From an uncultured Clostridia bacterium (GTDB taxonomy: Bacteria; Bacillota; Clostridia; Oscillospirales; Acutalibacteraceae): a stretch of DNA of 40,558 nt. Below, one piece after another: positions 24,207 to 31,854 of the stretch. Location of the stretch: NCBI GenBank assembly GCA_947369085.1, contig CANBJR010000018.1:1-40558 (forward strand). Direction: 5' to 3'. The notes below the pieces were generated by a model that worked only from the letters and a program-made list of their open reading frames with translations, had not been told where the DNA came from and made no database searches. A program made the translations under genes and the position numbers. Numbering within the stretch: the first letter of the stretch is position 1; each line of letters begins with the position of its first letter.

Positions 24207-24281
24207 AACTAATGCTCCATAAAATTCCGAAAAGAATTTTGCTGTTCTGCGGAGTAAAAATATAGTTTCAGGAGAAAAAAT

Positions 24282-24842
24282 ATGAACAACCAAAACGTTA
24301 AAACAAGTTCAAATGTAAACGTAAAATTAATTACAATGACCGCTATGTTCGCGGCACTTGTAACGGTTACAACAGCATTTATAAAAATTCCTTCTCCCCT
24401 CGGTTATTCACACGCAGGTGATTCAATGATTTACCTCGGTGCAAGCATTCTTCCGGGGCCGTTCGGAATTATAGCCGCATCAATCGGCGGAGCACTTGCC
24501 GACTTAATCTCGGGCTATCCGCAGTGGGCAATTCCTACGGCGATTATCAAGGCTTTAAATGCAGTTCCGTTTGTTGTCTGCGCGGTTATGCTTAAAAAAT
24601 GCGGCAAGGATAATAAAATAATCAACATTCCAAATCTTCTTATGCTGATTCCAACTACTATGGTTACTGTAGGCGGTTACTTTGTTGCAAACGGCATTAT
24701 GTACGGTTGGGCAGCCGCAATAGGAGAGCTTGCAACATGGTGGCTTCAGCCGGGTGTCGGCGCACTAATCTACGTTGCATTAGGAGCAGGTCTTGACGCA
24801 ATTAAATTTAAGCAAAAAATGCTTCCGTTAGTTTTGAGGTGA
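24282..24842 (+). CDS. ECF transporter S component, probably for vitamin B6
   Basis: 186 residues, ATG 24282 with CAGGAG upstream. Five or six membrane segments are visible (ITMTAMFAALVTVTTAFIKI, YLGASILPGPFGIIAASIGG, NLLMLIPTTMVTVGGYFVAN and a C-terminal one). The motifs IKIPSPLGYSHAGDSMIYLG and GALADLISGYPQWAIPTAII are typical of ECF S components, which bind a vitamin and share an energising EcfAAT module encoded elsewhere. Position behind the pyridoxal kinase gene argues for pyridoxine/pyridoxamine as substrate (PdxU-type), but thiamin precursors are also possible. It is translationally close (4 bases) to the radical SAM gene that follows. Confidence 0.87.
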   Translation: MNNQNVKTSSNVNVKLITMTAMFAALVTVTTAFIKIPSPLGYSHAGDSMIYLGASILPGPFGIIAASIGGALADLISGYPQWAIPTAIIKALNAVPFVVCAVMLKKCGKDNKIINIPNLLMLIPTTMVTVGGYFVANGIMYGWAAAIGELATWWLQPGVGALIYVALGAGLDAIKFKQKMLPLVLR

Positions 24843-24846
24843 TTAT

Positions 24847-25473
24847 ATGAAAAACACAAATGAAGAAATACTCTACACTTATAAAAACAAGGTTTATCTT
24901 AACATAACCAACAAATGTCCCTGCGCCTGTACATTTTGCATACGCAGTAAAAAAGATGCAATCGGCGAAGCGTCTAACCTCTGGCTTAACCACAACCCGA
25001 GTTTTGAGGAGGTTAAAGAAGCAATTGACGCTTTTGACTTTAACGGCTACAATGAAATAATCTTCTGCGGCTACGGCGAGCCGACAAATTCGTTTGACGT
25101 TTTGGTTAAGACGGCACAGTACATTTGCAGTAAGCTTGATTTAAAAATCAGGGTAAATACAAACGGACTCGGCAATCTTATAAACGGCAAAGATATTACA
25201 GAGGAACTTTGTAAAAATGTTGACGCCGTTTCAATCAGCCTTAACTGCTCAAACAAAGAGGACTACCTCAAAACAGTTCGTCCTAAGTTTGGCATTGAAT
25301 CATTTGATGCAATGCTCAGTTTTGCAAAAAAATGCAGAGCATTGACCGAAAATACAGTTCTTTCAGTAGTTGATGTAATTGGTGAGGAAGAAATTGAAAA
25401 ATGCAAAAAAATTGCTGAAGATTTAAACATATCGCTCAGGGTCAGAAAATACGACAATTCATCAGACAACTGA
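24847..25473 (+). CDS. Radical SAM protein, TatD-associated type
   Basis: 208 residues, GAGGTGATTAT before ATG 24847. The radical SAM cluster motif is C-x3-C-x2-C in CPCACTFCIRSKKDAIGE, followed by the GYGEPTNSFDVLV glycine/GE motif and KIRVNTNGLGNLINGKDI. These match the small radical SAM proteins usually encoded next to TatD DNases (TIGR04038-type). Here no tatD gene is adjacent; the partner position is taken by the B6 kinase and ECF gene. The C-terminal barrel is short, without a SPASM domain. The reaction is unknown for this family. Confidence 0.85.
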   Translation: MKNTNEEILYTYKNKVYLNITNKCPCACTFCIRSKKDAIGEASNLWLNHNPSFEEVKEAIDAFDFNGYNEIIFCGYGEPTNSFDVLVKTAQYICSKLDLKIRVNTNGLGNLINGKDITEELCKNVDAVSISLNCSNKEDYLKTVRPKFGIESFDAMLSFAKKCRALTENTVLSVVDVIGEEEIEKCKKIAEDLNISLRVRKYDNSSDN

Positions 25474-25501
25474 CCGCAACTTATACTATTCCCTTTTTTG
25501 A

Positions 25502-25530
25502 CAGACACCCCAAAGGTGTCTGTTTTGTTT
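25502..25530 (+). terminator. Terminator of the B6 kinase/ECF/radical SAM operon
   Basis: CAGACACC pairs with GGTGTCTG over a 5-base loop, followed by TTTTGTTTT. Confidence 0.92.
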
Positions 25531-25622
25531 TACTTGTATTTTTTGTTCCAAATTTTTAAACTAATTAAAAAAAAATTTCTGCTCATAATAAATTTAAAGA
25601 TTTTAAAGGGCAGGTTGTTGTT

Positions 25623-26282
25623 GTGATAAAAAGAAATTTCAGACTTATGATGTCACTTATTATAAACATAATCATTATTGTTCTTGAAATAATAGGAACT
25701 ACAATCTGTGCAAGCAGTACAGGACTTAAAATGTTCAATTTCTATACCACCGACAGCAATATTTTTGCTCTTACTGTTTGCATAGTTTTTGCTTTTTTTA
25801 CGGCTCGTTCGCTTTTCTCTCCAAAAAAGCCCGACATACCAAAACCAATCAGAACGCTTAAATACATTTCTGTTTGCTGTCTTAACGTGACTTTTGTTGT
25901 GGTGGTTACAATTTTTGCGCCCGTATTCGGCGAAGGCGGATTTGAATATATGCTGTTTAACAGCGACTTCCTTTACTATCACTTTTCCTGCCCGTTGTTG
26001 TCATTAATATCGTTTGTGCTTTTTGAGGGCGGAACAAAATACGACGTCGGCTTGTCATTTGCTGCTACAATACCGACACTTATTTATGCCGCCACTACTG
26101 TAACCTTGAATTTACTAAACGTCATTAGCGGGCCGTATCCGTTTTTGTACGTTTATGAACAGCCGTTACACCTGTCGATTTTATGGTTAATTTTGTTTAT
26201 TGATATTGCTTTTTTATCAGCATCTCTTATTCAGAAATTAGGAAGTACGTTTACAGGTTTTTCCGAAAAAATTAAAATCTGA
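25623..26282 (+). CDS. Pr6Pr-type multi-pass membrane protein
   Basis: 219 residues from GTG 25623. Six hydrophobic segments are visible: LMMSLIINIIIIVLEIIGT, NIFALTVCIVFAFFTARSLF, YISVCCLNVTFVVVVTIFAP, FLYYHFSCPLLSLISFVLFE, FAATIPTLIYAATTVTLNLL and LHLSILWLILFIDIAFLSAS. The signatures NFYTTDSNIF, LYYHFSCPLLS and GPYPFLYVYEQP fit the Pr6Pr family, distantly related to AIG1/FAR-17a membrane hydrolases. In eukaryotic AIG1 a Thr and a His act in ester hydrolysis; the Thr in YTTDSN and the His in YYHF may correspond. No function is known in bacteria. It is flanked by terminators on both sides, so it is a monocistronic unit. Confidence 0.75.
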   Translation: MIKRNFRLMMSLIINIIIIVLEIIGTTICASSTGLKMFNFYTTDSNIFALTVCIVFAFFTARSLFSPKKPDIPKPIRTLKYISVCCLNVTFVVVVTIFAPVFGEGGFEYMLFNSDFLYYHFSCPLLSLISFVLFEGGTKYDVGLSFAATIPTLIYAATTVTLNLLNVISGPYPFLYVYEQPLHLSILWLILFIDIAFLSASLIQKLGSTFTGFSEKIKI

Positions 26283-26302
26283 AAATGTTTTGGACAAAGA
26301 AA

Positions 26303-26343
26303 AATGACTGCAATCAAGGAAAACTTCTCTGATTGCAGTCATT
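26303..26343. terminator. Bidirectional terminator
   Basis: AATGACTGCAATCA and TGATTGCAGTCATT form a perfect 14-bp stem between two convergent genes (stop at 26282 on plus, 26353 on minus). T-rich sequence lies on both sides. Confidence 0.88.
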
Positions 26344-26352
26344 ATTTCAGTT

Positions 26353-26895
26353 TTATTCGCCTTTAAGCACAACCGTTACTGCGCTATGATTTACGGCTTT
26401 CAAAAATTTTCCGAAAACGTCCTCTGTTTTAAGCTTCAGACTTGAAGTGTTCACGCAAGGATGACATCCGACATATTCGTCCTTTAGCACATCTTCATCA
26501 ACAAGCAGTTTCACATGATTGTCTTTGTCGTTCATAAGACCCATAACACTGACAGCACCCGGCTTTATGTCAAGGTACTCAAGCATTTTATCGGGAGAAG
26601 CAAACGAAAGTCTTGCGCTGTTAATTTGGCTTGAAAGCTCCTTTGTCTTAAATGGCTTATTACCCGGCATCATAAGCAGATAAAAAACCGTTTTCTGCCT
26701 GTTGCAAAGAAAAAGGTTTTTGCAGATAACAACATCAAGCACATCATCAATTTTATTGCAGGCTTCCATTGTGTCGGCATGCTCGTGGTCAGTACGAAAA
26801 TACTCTATTTCAAGGCTGTCGAGCAAATCGTAAACCTTTACTTCTCTTTCTTCCCTGCCGTCTGTATTTTCGGGTCGTCCCTTGTACAACTCCAT
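26353..26895 (-). CDS. Prolyl-tRNA editing protein (YbaK/ProX-like deacylase)
   Basis: 180 residues. The fold is that of the YbaK/ProX editing domain: VYDLLDSLEIEYFRTDHEHA, ICKNLFLCNRQKTVFYLLMM, SFASPDKMLEYLDIKPGAVS (with the GxxxP-type PGAVS loop), VMGLMNDKDNHVKLLVDEDV and GCHPCVNTSSLKL. The invariant Lys is in KNLFL. ProX-type (ProXp-ala) enzymes hydrolyse alanyl-tRNA(Pro) made in error by prolyl-tRNA synthetase. It follows the ABC permease gene by 21 bases on the same strand, so it may be co-transcribed with the ABC operon, an odd association. Confidence 0.9.
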   Translation of the reverse strand: MELYKGRPENTDGREEREVKVYDLLDSLEIEYFRTDHEHADTMEACNKIDDVLDVVICKNLFLCNRQKTVFYLLMMPGNKPFKTKELSSQINSARLSFASPDKMLEYLDIKPGAVSVMGLMNDKDNHVKLLVDEDVLKDEYVGCHPCVNTSSLKLKTEDVFGKFLKAVNHSAVTVVLKGE

Positions 26896-26916
26896 ATAAC
26901 ATTTCCTCGCCTAAAG

Positions 26917-28944
26917 TTATCTATAAAGAATCTCGCTATACTCACTATCCTCATTGATAGTGTTATCGCTGTTAAGAACGCCTATTTCTTTTAGAGCGTT
27001 GATTGTATTTTTATAGCTTTCGGGAATAAGATATACTTCATTTTGCGGCGTATTATATATGGAATAATTTCCGCTGGCAATCATAGATAACATACTTCCG
27101 AAATTTGAGTAATCATTACCCACTGATTCTACTTCAAGCAGACAAACTGCATCGGGATATTGCTCCTTATAATATCTGAAATCTTTGTTGTAATAAAGTG
27201 ACGATGAATAGTTATAAAAATCGGAATACTCATATTCGGCAGGTTCAAGGACTTTGGAAATATCGCTATTGTCTGCCTTGAAATCCTTACGGAAGGCTTC
27301 CATAACCTTTGTCAAGTCCTTTTTGCTGTTTTCAGTATTTCCTAACGTACACTCATCATAATCCTCTGCACTTACTGTTATATACGAAATATCATTTTGA
27401 TCTGCGTTTAGTGCAACCGAATATTTTTCGGTATATGTTTTTGTCATAACAATTTCACTTGTGTCTATACCTACAGAAGAGAATAAATTGTCAGCAGAAG
27501 GTGAATACATTCTTGTTATCACTCTGCCGTCATTCATCTTATAAGCAAAGCTACACCGCATTTCATTTAAGCCGATATTCATATTATCAACAAACATATC
27601 GTACCATACGTTCTGGAACTTTTTATCCGAAGAAAAATCTTTTTTATCAAGAATGCTGTTATGCACAGTAATAATTGAGTTAATGATGTCTTTGTCATCA
27701 AAATCTTCTGCCGAATCTTTGACAATCCTATTTAAATTACTGTTGTTTTCTTTGTAGAAATAATTTGCGTCAATAAGACCTGCACTCTTAACATTGTCAA
27801 AATTCGGTATAAACTCGTTGTAGCCGAAAACATCATAGTTGCATACAGCCATAACGGCGATTACCAAAACTACCAATCCGCCAAGTGGAATTGATGTTTT
27901 GACAAGATTTGAAAATCCCTTATAGAAAATCAGATGTGCAATTACAAACGCAGGCACACTGCCGAGGATAAATCCAAATACAAAGCCCAAATATCCGTCC
28001 CCGAAAACATTCAGTGAACCGAAAAGTACACCGAGGAACATTCCCGCAAGGAATGCCACCAGTACCTTAACAATGTGACAGGGCAGATAATATGCAAACG
28101 ATGCCTGAGCACGTTCTGCCTTTCTGTTCTTTACAAGAAACGCAGACGCCACAATACACACAACCGTGAAAATCAGCCAGTAAATAATGTTGATTCCGTC
28201 ATAGGCGGCAAGGGGATTTAAAGCATTCATAATAAAATGGTCTTTGAAAATTCCCGAATATGAACCATAGAAAAATCCGTTGGCTACTCCTTTTATGAAC
28301 ATTGCGGAAATCGGATAAGCAATGCAAACGGTGATAAACATAACCACCGAATTGACTGTTGTACCGCAGCAAACGGAGATAAGTCCGTATGCAGAAATGC
28401 TCGCAAGAGTTCCTAAAAGCAGTTTTACGTATATGTCAATTGCCTCATTGACTATCGGCTGACCTAAGCAAGCCGAAATTATAAATATAATTCCCAAAAA
28501 GAACATTGCAGGTACAAGCGTAAATAGAAATGCTGACGCTGATTTTGAAGTAAACAGCATTATTCTGCTTATCGGAAGCGCACCGTACAGGTCTGCCTTG
28601 CGCTTATTGTGCAAATATGAATAAACTTTTACTGTATAGATGATTGCAAATATTATAGTCAGCAAGTAAACTACCTGAGAGGCAGCAACCTGGAAAAATC
28701 TTACTGATGCTGCAACTACGTCAGTTGTATTTGGAACCACGCTAAACGAAGAATAATATAAATCATAAGCAGTATTATTCTGTGAATAAAATCCGACTAC
28801 AAGGCAAAGCGTCAGAATAATAGTTGTGAAAACGGTTGCCAATATAGCATAAACCGCCATTGTTCCGGTACAGGACTTTAAGTCCCATTTAAAAACGGAG
28901 TATGCCTGCTTTAGCTTTTCTTTAAAGGATACTGTTGACGTCAT
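26917..28944 (-). CDS. ABC transporter permease, large membrane protein
   Basis: About 675 residues. The ATG at 28944 is preceded by GGGGGAAG and lies within the last 23 bases of the ATPase gene; the longer frame from 29025 would overlap the ATPase more. Around ten hydrophobic segments cluster in the first 410 residues (for example GTMAVYAILATVFTTIILTL, VYLLTIIFAIIYTVKVYSYL, SASAFLFTLVPAMFFLGIIF, LVVLVIAVMAVC). Residues 410-675 are a hydrophilic, probably extracellular, domain. The KRKADLYGALPISR segment, a coupling-helix-like motif, is typical of ABC-2-type permeases paired with YtrA-regulated ATPases. The exported substrate is unknown; cell-envelope stress or peptide export is plausible. 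Confidence 0.88.
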   Translation of the reverse strand: MTSTVSFKEKLKQAYSVFKWDLKSCTGTMAVYAILATVFTTIILTLCLVVGFYSQNNTAYDLYYSSFSVVPNTTDVVAASVRFFQVAASQVVYLLTIIFAIIYTVKVYSYLHNKRKADLYGALPISRIMLFTSKSASAFLFTLVPAMFFLGIIFIISACLGQPIVNEAIDIYVKLLLGTLASISAYGLISVCCGTTVNSVVMFITVCIAYPISAMFIKGVANGFFYGSYSGIFKDHFIMNALNPLAAYDGINIIYWLIFTVVCIVASAFLVKNRKAERAQASFAYYLPCHIVKVLVAFLAGMFLGVLFGSLNVFGDGYLGFVFGFILGSVPAFVIAHLIFYKGFSNLVKTSIPLGGLVVLVIAVMAVCNYDVFGYNEFIPNFDNVKSAGLIDANYFYKENNSNLNRIVKDSAEDFDDKDIINSIITVHNSILDKKDFSSDKKFQNVWYDMFVDNMNIGLNEMRCSFAYKMNDGRVITRMYSPSADNLFSSVGIDTSEIVMTKTYTEKYSVALNADQNDISYITVSAEDYDECTLGNTENSKKDLTKVMEAFRKDFKADNSDISKVLEPAEYEYSDFYNYSSSLYYNKDFRYYKEQYPDAVCLLEVESVGNDYSNFGSMLSMIASGNYSIYNTPQNEVYLIPESYKNTINALKEIGVLNSDNTINEDSEYSEILYR

Positions 28945-29821
28945 AGCCTGCTTCCCCCATTTCACTAATAAATATTTCTTCAAGAGTGAGCGGCATAGCC
29001 GAAACATACGCAGGATTAAGCGCATTGAGCTGCGGCATAAAATCTTCTTCCGTTCCTCTGATTGTTACATTGAATACATTTCCGTTCTGCCACACATTCA
29101 CAACGTCAATTCCCTCAAAAATGTTTGGTACTTCGGGAATCTGTGAGAACGCAACCTGAACCTTTCTGAAGCAAAGCCTTAATGAGTCTATTTCACGCTC
29201 CATAAGCATCTTTCCTCTGTGCATAAGGCAGATTCTGTCGCACAAATCCTCAAGCTCACGCAGGTTGTGCGAGGCTATGATAACAGTCATACTATGCTCA
29301 GACACCTGTTCGATAAGTATTTTCTTTAACAGATGACGAACGACCGGATCAAGTCCGTCAAAAATTTCGTCAAGGAAAAGATATTTCGGACAGGTTGACA
29401 AAGCAAGAATAAGCGCCGCTTGACGCTGCATACCCTTTGACATATTGATTATTTTTGCATCACGCTTAATCGGGAAAACCGAGCAAAACCGGTTGAATTG
29501 CTCCTCGTTCCAGTTTGGGTATAGATTTCTGTAAAGATAAGCGGTGCTGTTAATTGTGCTGTTGTTATAAAAATACGGAAAGTCGGGAATAAAGTAGCAC
29601 TCACCCTTTGCCGCAGGATTGTCAAAAAGCTTTTTTCCTCCTACAAGAACTTCTCCGTCGTCGGGCTGATACACCCCCGATAAAAGTCTTAACAGGGTTG
29701 ACTTACCGCTGCCGTTACTGCCTACAAGACCAACGACAGAGCCGTCGTTTATTGCAAGGCTCATATTATCAACAGCAATAACTTTGCCAAACCTCTTTGT
29801 TAGATTTTTTAACTCGATCAA
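28922..29821 (-). CDS. ABC transporter ATP-binding protein
   Basis: 299 residues from TTG 29821, 7 bases after AAAGGAGG, giving (M)IELKNLTKRFGKVIAVD; the frame upstream to 29917 reads through the regulatory region and has no ribosome site. Motifs: Walker A GSNGSGKSTL, Q-loop region YFIPDFPYFY, the signature MSKGMQRQAALI (a variant of LSGGQ), Walker B LFLDEIFDGLD and the switch IIASHN. The C-terminal 70 residues are specific to this subfamily. It energises the adjacent permease. It is controlled by the upstream GntR/YtrA regulator. The imperfect signature is common in YtrB-like ATPases. Confidence 0.93.
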   Translation of the reverse strand: MIELKNLTKRFGKVIAVDNMSLAINDGSVVGLVGSNGSGKSTLLRLLSGVYQPDDGEVLVGGKKLFDNPAAKGECYFIPDFPYFYNNSTINSTAYLYRNLYPNWNEEQFNRFCSVFPIKRDAKIINMSKGMQRQAALILALSTCPKYLFLDEIFDGLDPVVRHLLKKILIEQVSEHSMTVIIASHNLRELEDLCDRICLMHRGKMLMEREIDSLRLCFRKVQVAFSQIPEVPNIFEGIDVVNVWQNGNVFNVTIRGTEEDFMPQLNALNPAYVSAMPLTLEEIFISEMGEAGYDVNSIL

Positions 29822-29839
29822 AATTTTACCTCCTTTTAA

Positions 29840-29925
29840 GGAATACAAGTAAGCTGCACACCTTTGCACTGCATTTACTGTGCGGTGATAAACTGCACGC
29901 ACAATTATAATATGCAATTAAACTG
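29840..29925 (-). promoter_or_regulatory. Second promoter and GTGC/TGCA repeats before the ABC ATPase
   Basis: On the minus strand TTAATG and TATAAT (18-base spacing) precede a leader rich in TGCAC, GTGCG and TGTGCA repeats of both orientations. These could bind a regulator or simply reflect an AT/GTGC-rich leader. The ATPase gene may thus be transcribed both from here and from the gntR promoter. Confidence 0.4.
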
Positions 29926-29945
29926 TGCATTAAGTCATATAAGGA

Positions 29946-30320
29946 CTAATTGCGCTGCGAGGATTTAAAGGTATTTTCAATAATTTCAACCATTTCATTC
30001 TTGCCCACTCCAAACAAGCAGGCATTTTTAGCTGCCTCTTTAAAATTATCAAGCGCAATCATTTTTTTGGCGTTGCTCTCTGTAAGCTTGTCGGTAAGGA
30101 AACTGCCGCGGCCTACCGTGGAAAAAATGTACCCCTGACTTTCAAGCTCTCTGTACGCCTTTGCAACAGTGTTTGGGTTTATTCCGAGCTGTGTGGCAAG
30201 AATCCTTACAGGCGGAAGTTTATCTCCGGATTTGAATACTCCTGCCGAGGCTAACTTAATTATGTTCGTACAGAGCTGTTCATAAATAGGAACTCTTGAA
30301 GCAAAATCGATTTGAAACAT
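29946..30320 (-). CDS. GntR family regulator, YtrA subfamily
   Basis: 124 residues, the short YtrA length, ATG 30320 after AAAGGGGG. The winged-helix domain is FQIDFASRVPIYEQLCTNII, KSGDKLPPVRILATQLGINP and NPNTVAKAYRELESQGYIFS, ending in VGRGSFLTD. The C-terminal helical tail of about 45 residues is too short for a ligand domain, as in YtrA regulators of ABC transporters. A matching operator lies across its own transcription start (30342-30362), implying autoregulation. It heads the operon gntR-ATPase-permease. Confidence 0.94.
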   Translation of the reverse strand: MFQIDFASRVPIYEQLCTNIIKLASAGVFKSGDKLPPVRILATQLGINPNTVAKAYRELESQGYIFSTVGRGSFLTDKLTESNAKKMIALDNFKEAAKNACLFGVGKNEMVEIIENTFKSSQRN

Positions 30321-30341
30321 AATTAACCCCCTTTGATATAT

Positions 30342-30362
30342 TGTATTAATGGTTTTAGTACA
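30342..30362. promoter_or_regulatory. YtrA-type operator
   Basis: TGTATTAATGGTTTTAGTAC plus a final A is an inverted repeat, TGTA-N13-TACA. On the minus strand it reads AGTGTA-N13-TACAAT, one base from the AGTGTA-N13-TACACT operator that I recall for Bacillus YtrA. It lies immediately downstream of the -10 box, in the right place for repression. Confidence 0.7.
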
Positions 30363-30367
30363 CTTTT

Positions 30368-30396
30368 ATAATAATACAAAACTACCGCAGTGTCAA
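30368..30396 (-). promoter_or_regulatory. Promoter of the gntR-ABC operon
   Basis: TTGACA (30396-30391), 17-base spacer, TATTAT (30373-30368) on the minus strand, followed by the YtrA-type operator. Confidence 0.8.
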
Positions 30397-30518
30397 CTGT
30401 TTTGCGTGTTTTTGATAAAATAATATTATTTTTTGTCTTAATTTTCGATAGGTTTATTACGGCAAAAATTTTATAAAACCACTTGAAAAAAACGTCAAAT
30501 GGTGTTATCATAGAGAAA

Positions 30519-30767
30519 ATAACGCATTGACGGAAAAAGTAGCATTCAATGCGTACCGCCAAAGAGAATATGCGCCTTGGCTGTAAGCGCATTGCGGTGC
30601 CTGTAATGTGAAGTTCACTCCCGAGCGGTGAAGCTGAAAATTGTATTAGGCTTCAACGGTTGACACCGTTATATGTCAAGGAAGTGTTTGCTTCTAATTG
30701 ATGCAAAAATCAGGGTGGTACCGCGGATTATTTCGTCCCTGCGTAGTTTTTACGCAGGGGCTTTTTT
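30519..30767 (+). promoter_or_regulatory. T-box leader of pheST
   Basis: The leader contains stem I (AACGCATTGAC pairing with CAATGCGT), an AGAGAA bulge, a likely UUC phenylalanine specifier in GAAGTTCAC, the conserved T-box AGGGTGGTACCGCGG (30713-30727) and a terminator (CCCTGCGTA pairing with TACGCAGGG, 30737-30759, then TTTTTT). Uncharged tRNA-Phe would stabilise the antiterminator and switch on pheS and pheT. Confidence 0.93.
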
Positions 30768-30790
30768 ATTAACTTTTAACGGAGGTATTT

Positions 30791-31840
30791 ATGGACAAAA
30801 TTGCTGTTTTAAAAGAAGAAATTACAAAAAAGCTTTCTGAAACTGCCGACCTTTTCGACCTTGATAAAATCAGGGTTGCTTATCTCGGCAAAAAGGGCAG
30901 TATTACTGCCTTGCTAAAGGGAATGAAGGATCTTTCACCCGAAGAAAGAAAGTCCTTTGGCGCAGAGGTAAATAAGCTAAAAACCTTTGCCGCTGAAAAA
31001 ATTGAAGAAAAAATTACTGAGCTTAAAGAAAAGGAAGTTGAGCGTGAAATTGCGTCAATGCCGCAGTTTGACATCACCACTCCTGTTGACCTTTCAAGAG
31101 GTTCTTATCACCCGATTACTCTTGTTCAGCGTCAGTGTGAGGCAATCTTTAAATCAATGGGATTTACCGTTGAGGACTACCAAGAGGTTGTAACCGACTA
31201 CGAATGCTTTGAGTCGCTCAATATTCCCAAACACCACCCTGCACGTGATATGCAGGACACTTACTACCTTGAAAACGGTCAGCTTTTAAAATCGCAGACT
31301 TCTGCCGCACAGAACGCTATTCTCAAAAAATACGGCAAAAACCTTATTGAAAACGGAGTACCGATTAAGGCTATCTTCCCCGGAAGATGCTTTCGAAATG
31401 AAGCGACCGACGCCTGTCACGAAAACACCTTCTTCCAGATGGAGGGCGTTATGGTTGATAAGGACATTTCAATTTCAAACCTCATTTTCTTTATGAAAAC
31501 AATGCTTTCCGAGGTATTCAGAAAAGACATCAAGGTTCGTCTTCGCCCCGGTTTCTTCCCGTTTGTGGAACCGGGTTTTGAGCTTGACATAAGCTGTCTT
31601 ATCTGCGGCGGTGACGGCTGTCCGTCCTGTAAACACAGCGGCTGGCTTGAGCTTTGCCCCTGCGGAATGATTCATCCGAATGTTTTAAAAGAGGGCGGAA
31701 TTGACCCCGAAGAGTACACAGGCTTTGCGTTTGGTCTTGGCCTTACAAGACTTGCAATGATGAAGTACGGAATTAAAGACATCAGAGATTTAAACAGCGG
31801 AAGCCTAAGAGCGCTTTCACAGTTTACCGATGATGAATAA
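30791..31840 (+). CDS. pheS: Phenylalanyl-tRNA synthetase alpha subunit
   Basis: 349 residues, ATG with GGAGG. An N-terminal coiled coil (KIAVLKEEITKKLSETADLF to about 90) contacts tRNA. The class II core has motif 1 around GSYHPITLVQRQCEAIFKSM, HPARDMQDTYYL, the motif 2 GRCFRNEATDACHENTFFQ and motif 3 GFAFGLGLTRLAMMKYGI. Between them lies CLICGGDGCPSC-KHSGW, a cysteine-rich loop found in some Clostridia PheS that may bind zinc. It pairs with PheT as an alpha2-beta2 enzyme. It is controlled by the T-box. Confidence 0.97.
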   Translation: MDKIAVLKEEITKKLSETADLFDLDKIRVAYLGKKGSITALLKGMKDLSPEERKSFGAEVNKLKTFAAEKIEEKITELKEKEVEREIASMPQFDITTPVDLSRGSYHPITLVQRQCEAIFKSMGFTVEDYQEVVTDYECFESLNIPKHHPARDMQDTYYLENGQLLKSQTSAAQNAILKKYGKNLIENGVPIKAIFPGRCFRNEATDACHENTFFQMEGVMVDKDISISNLIFFMKTMLSEVFRKDIKVRLRPGFFPFVEPGFELDISCLICGGDGCPSCKHSGWLELCPCGMIHPNVLKEGGIDPEEYTGFAFGLGLTRLAMMKYGIKDIRDLNSGSLRALSQFTDDE

Positions 31841-31854
31841 GGAGGGTATATAAT

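Noticed and set aside
24207..24281. Riboswitch before the ECF S component gene
   Set aside because: Only a small AT-rich hairpin (AAAATTC/GAATTTT) within CTCC/GGAG is present; no known aptamer motif and no terminator.
30323..30592. Minus-strand 89-codon ORF over the gntR promoter and T-box
   Set aside because: It overlaps a strong promoter, an operator and the T-box; no family resemblance.
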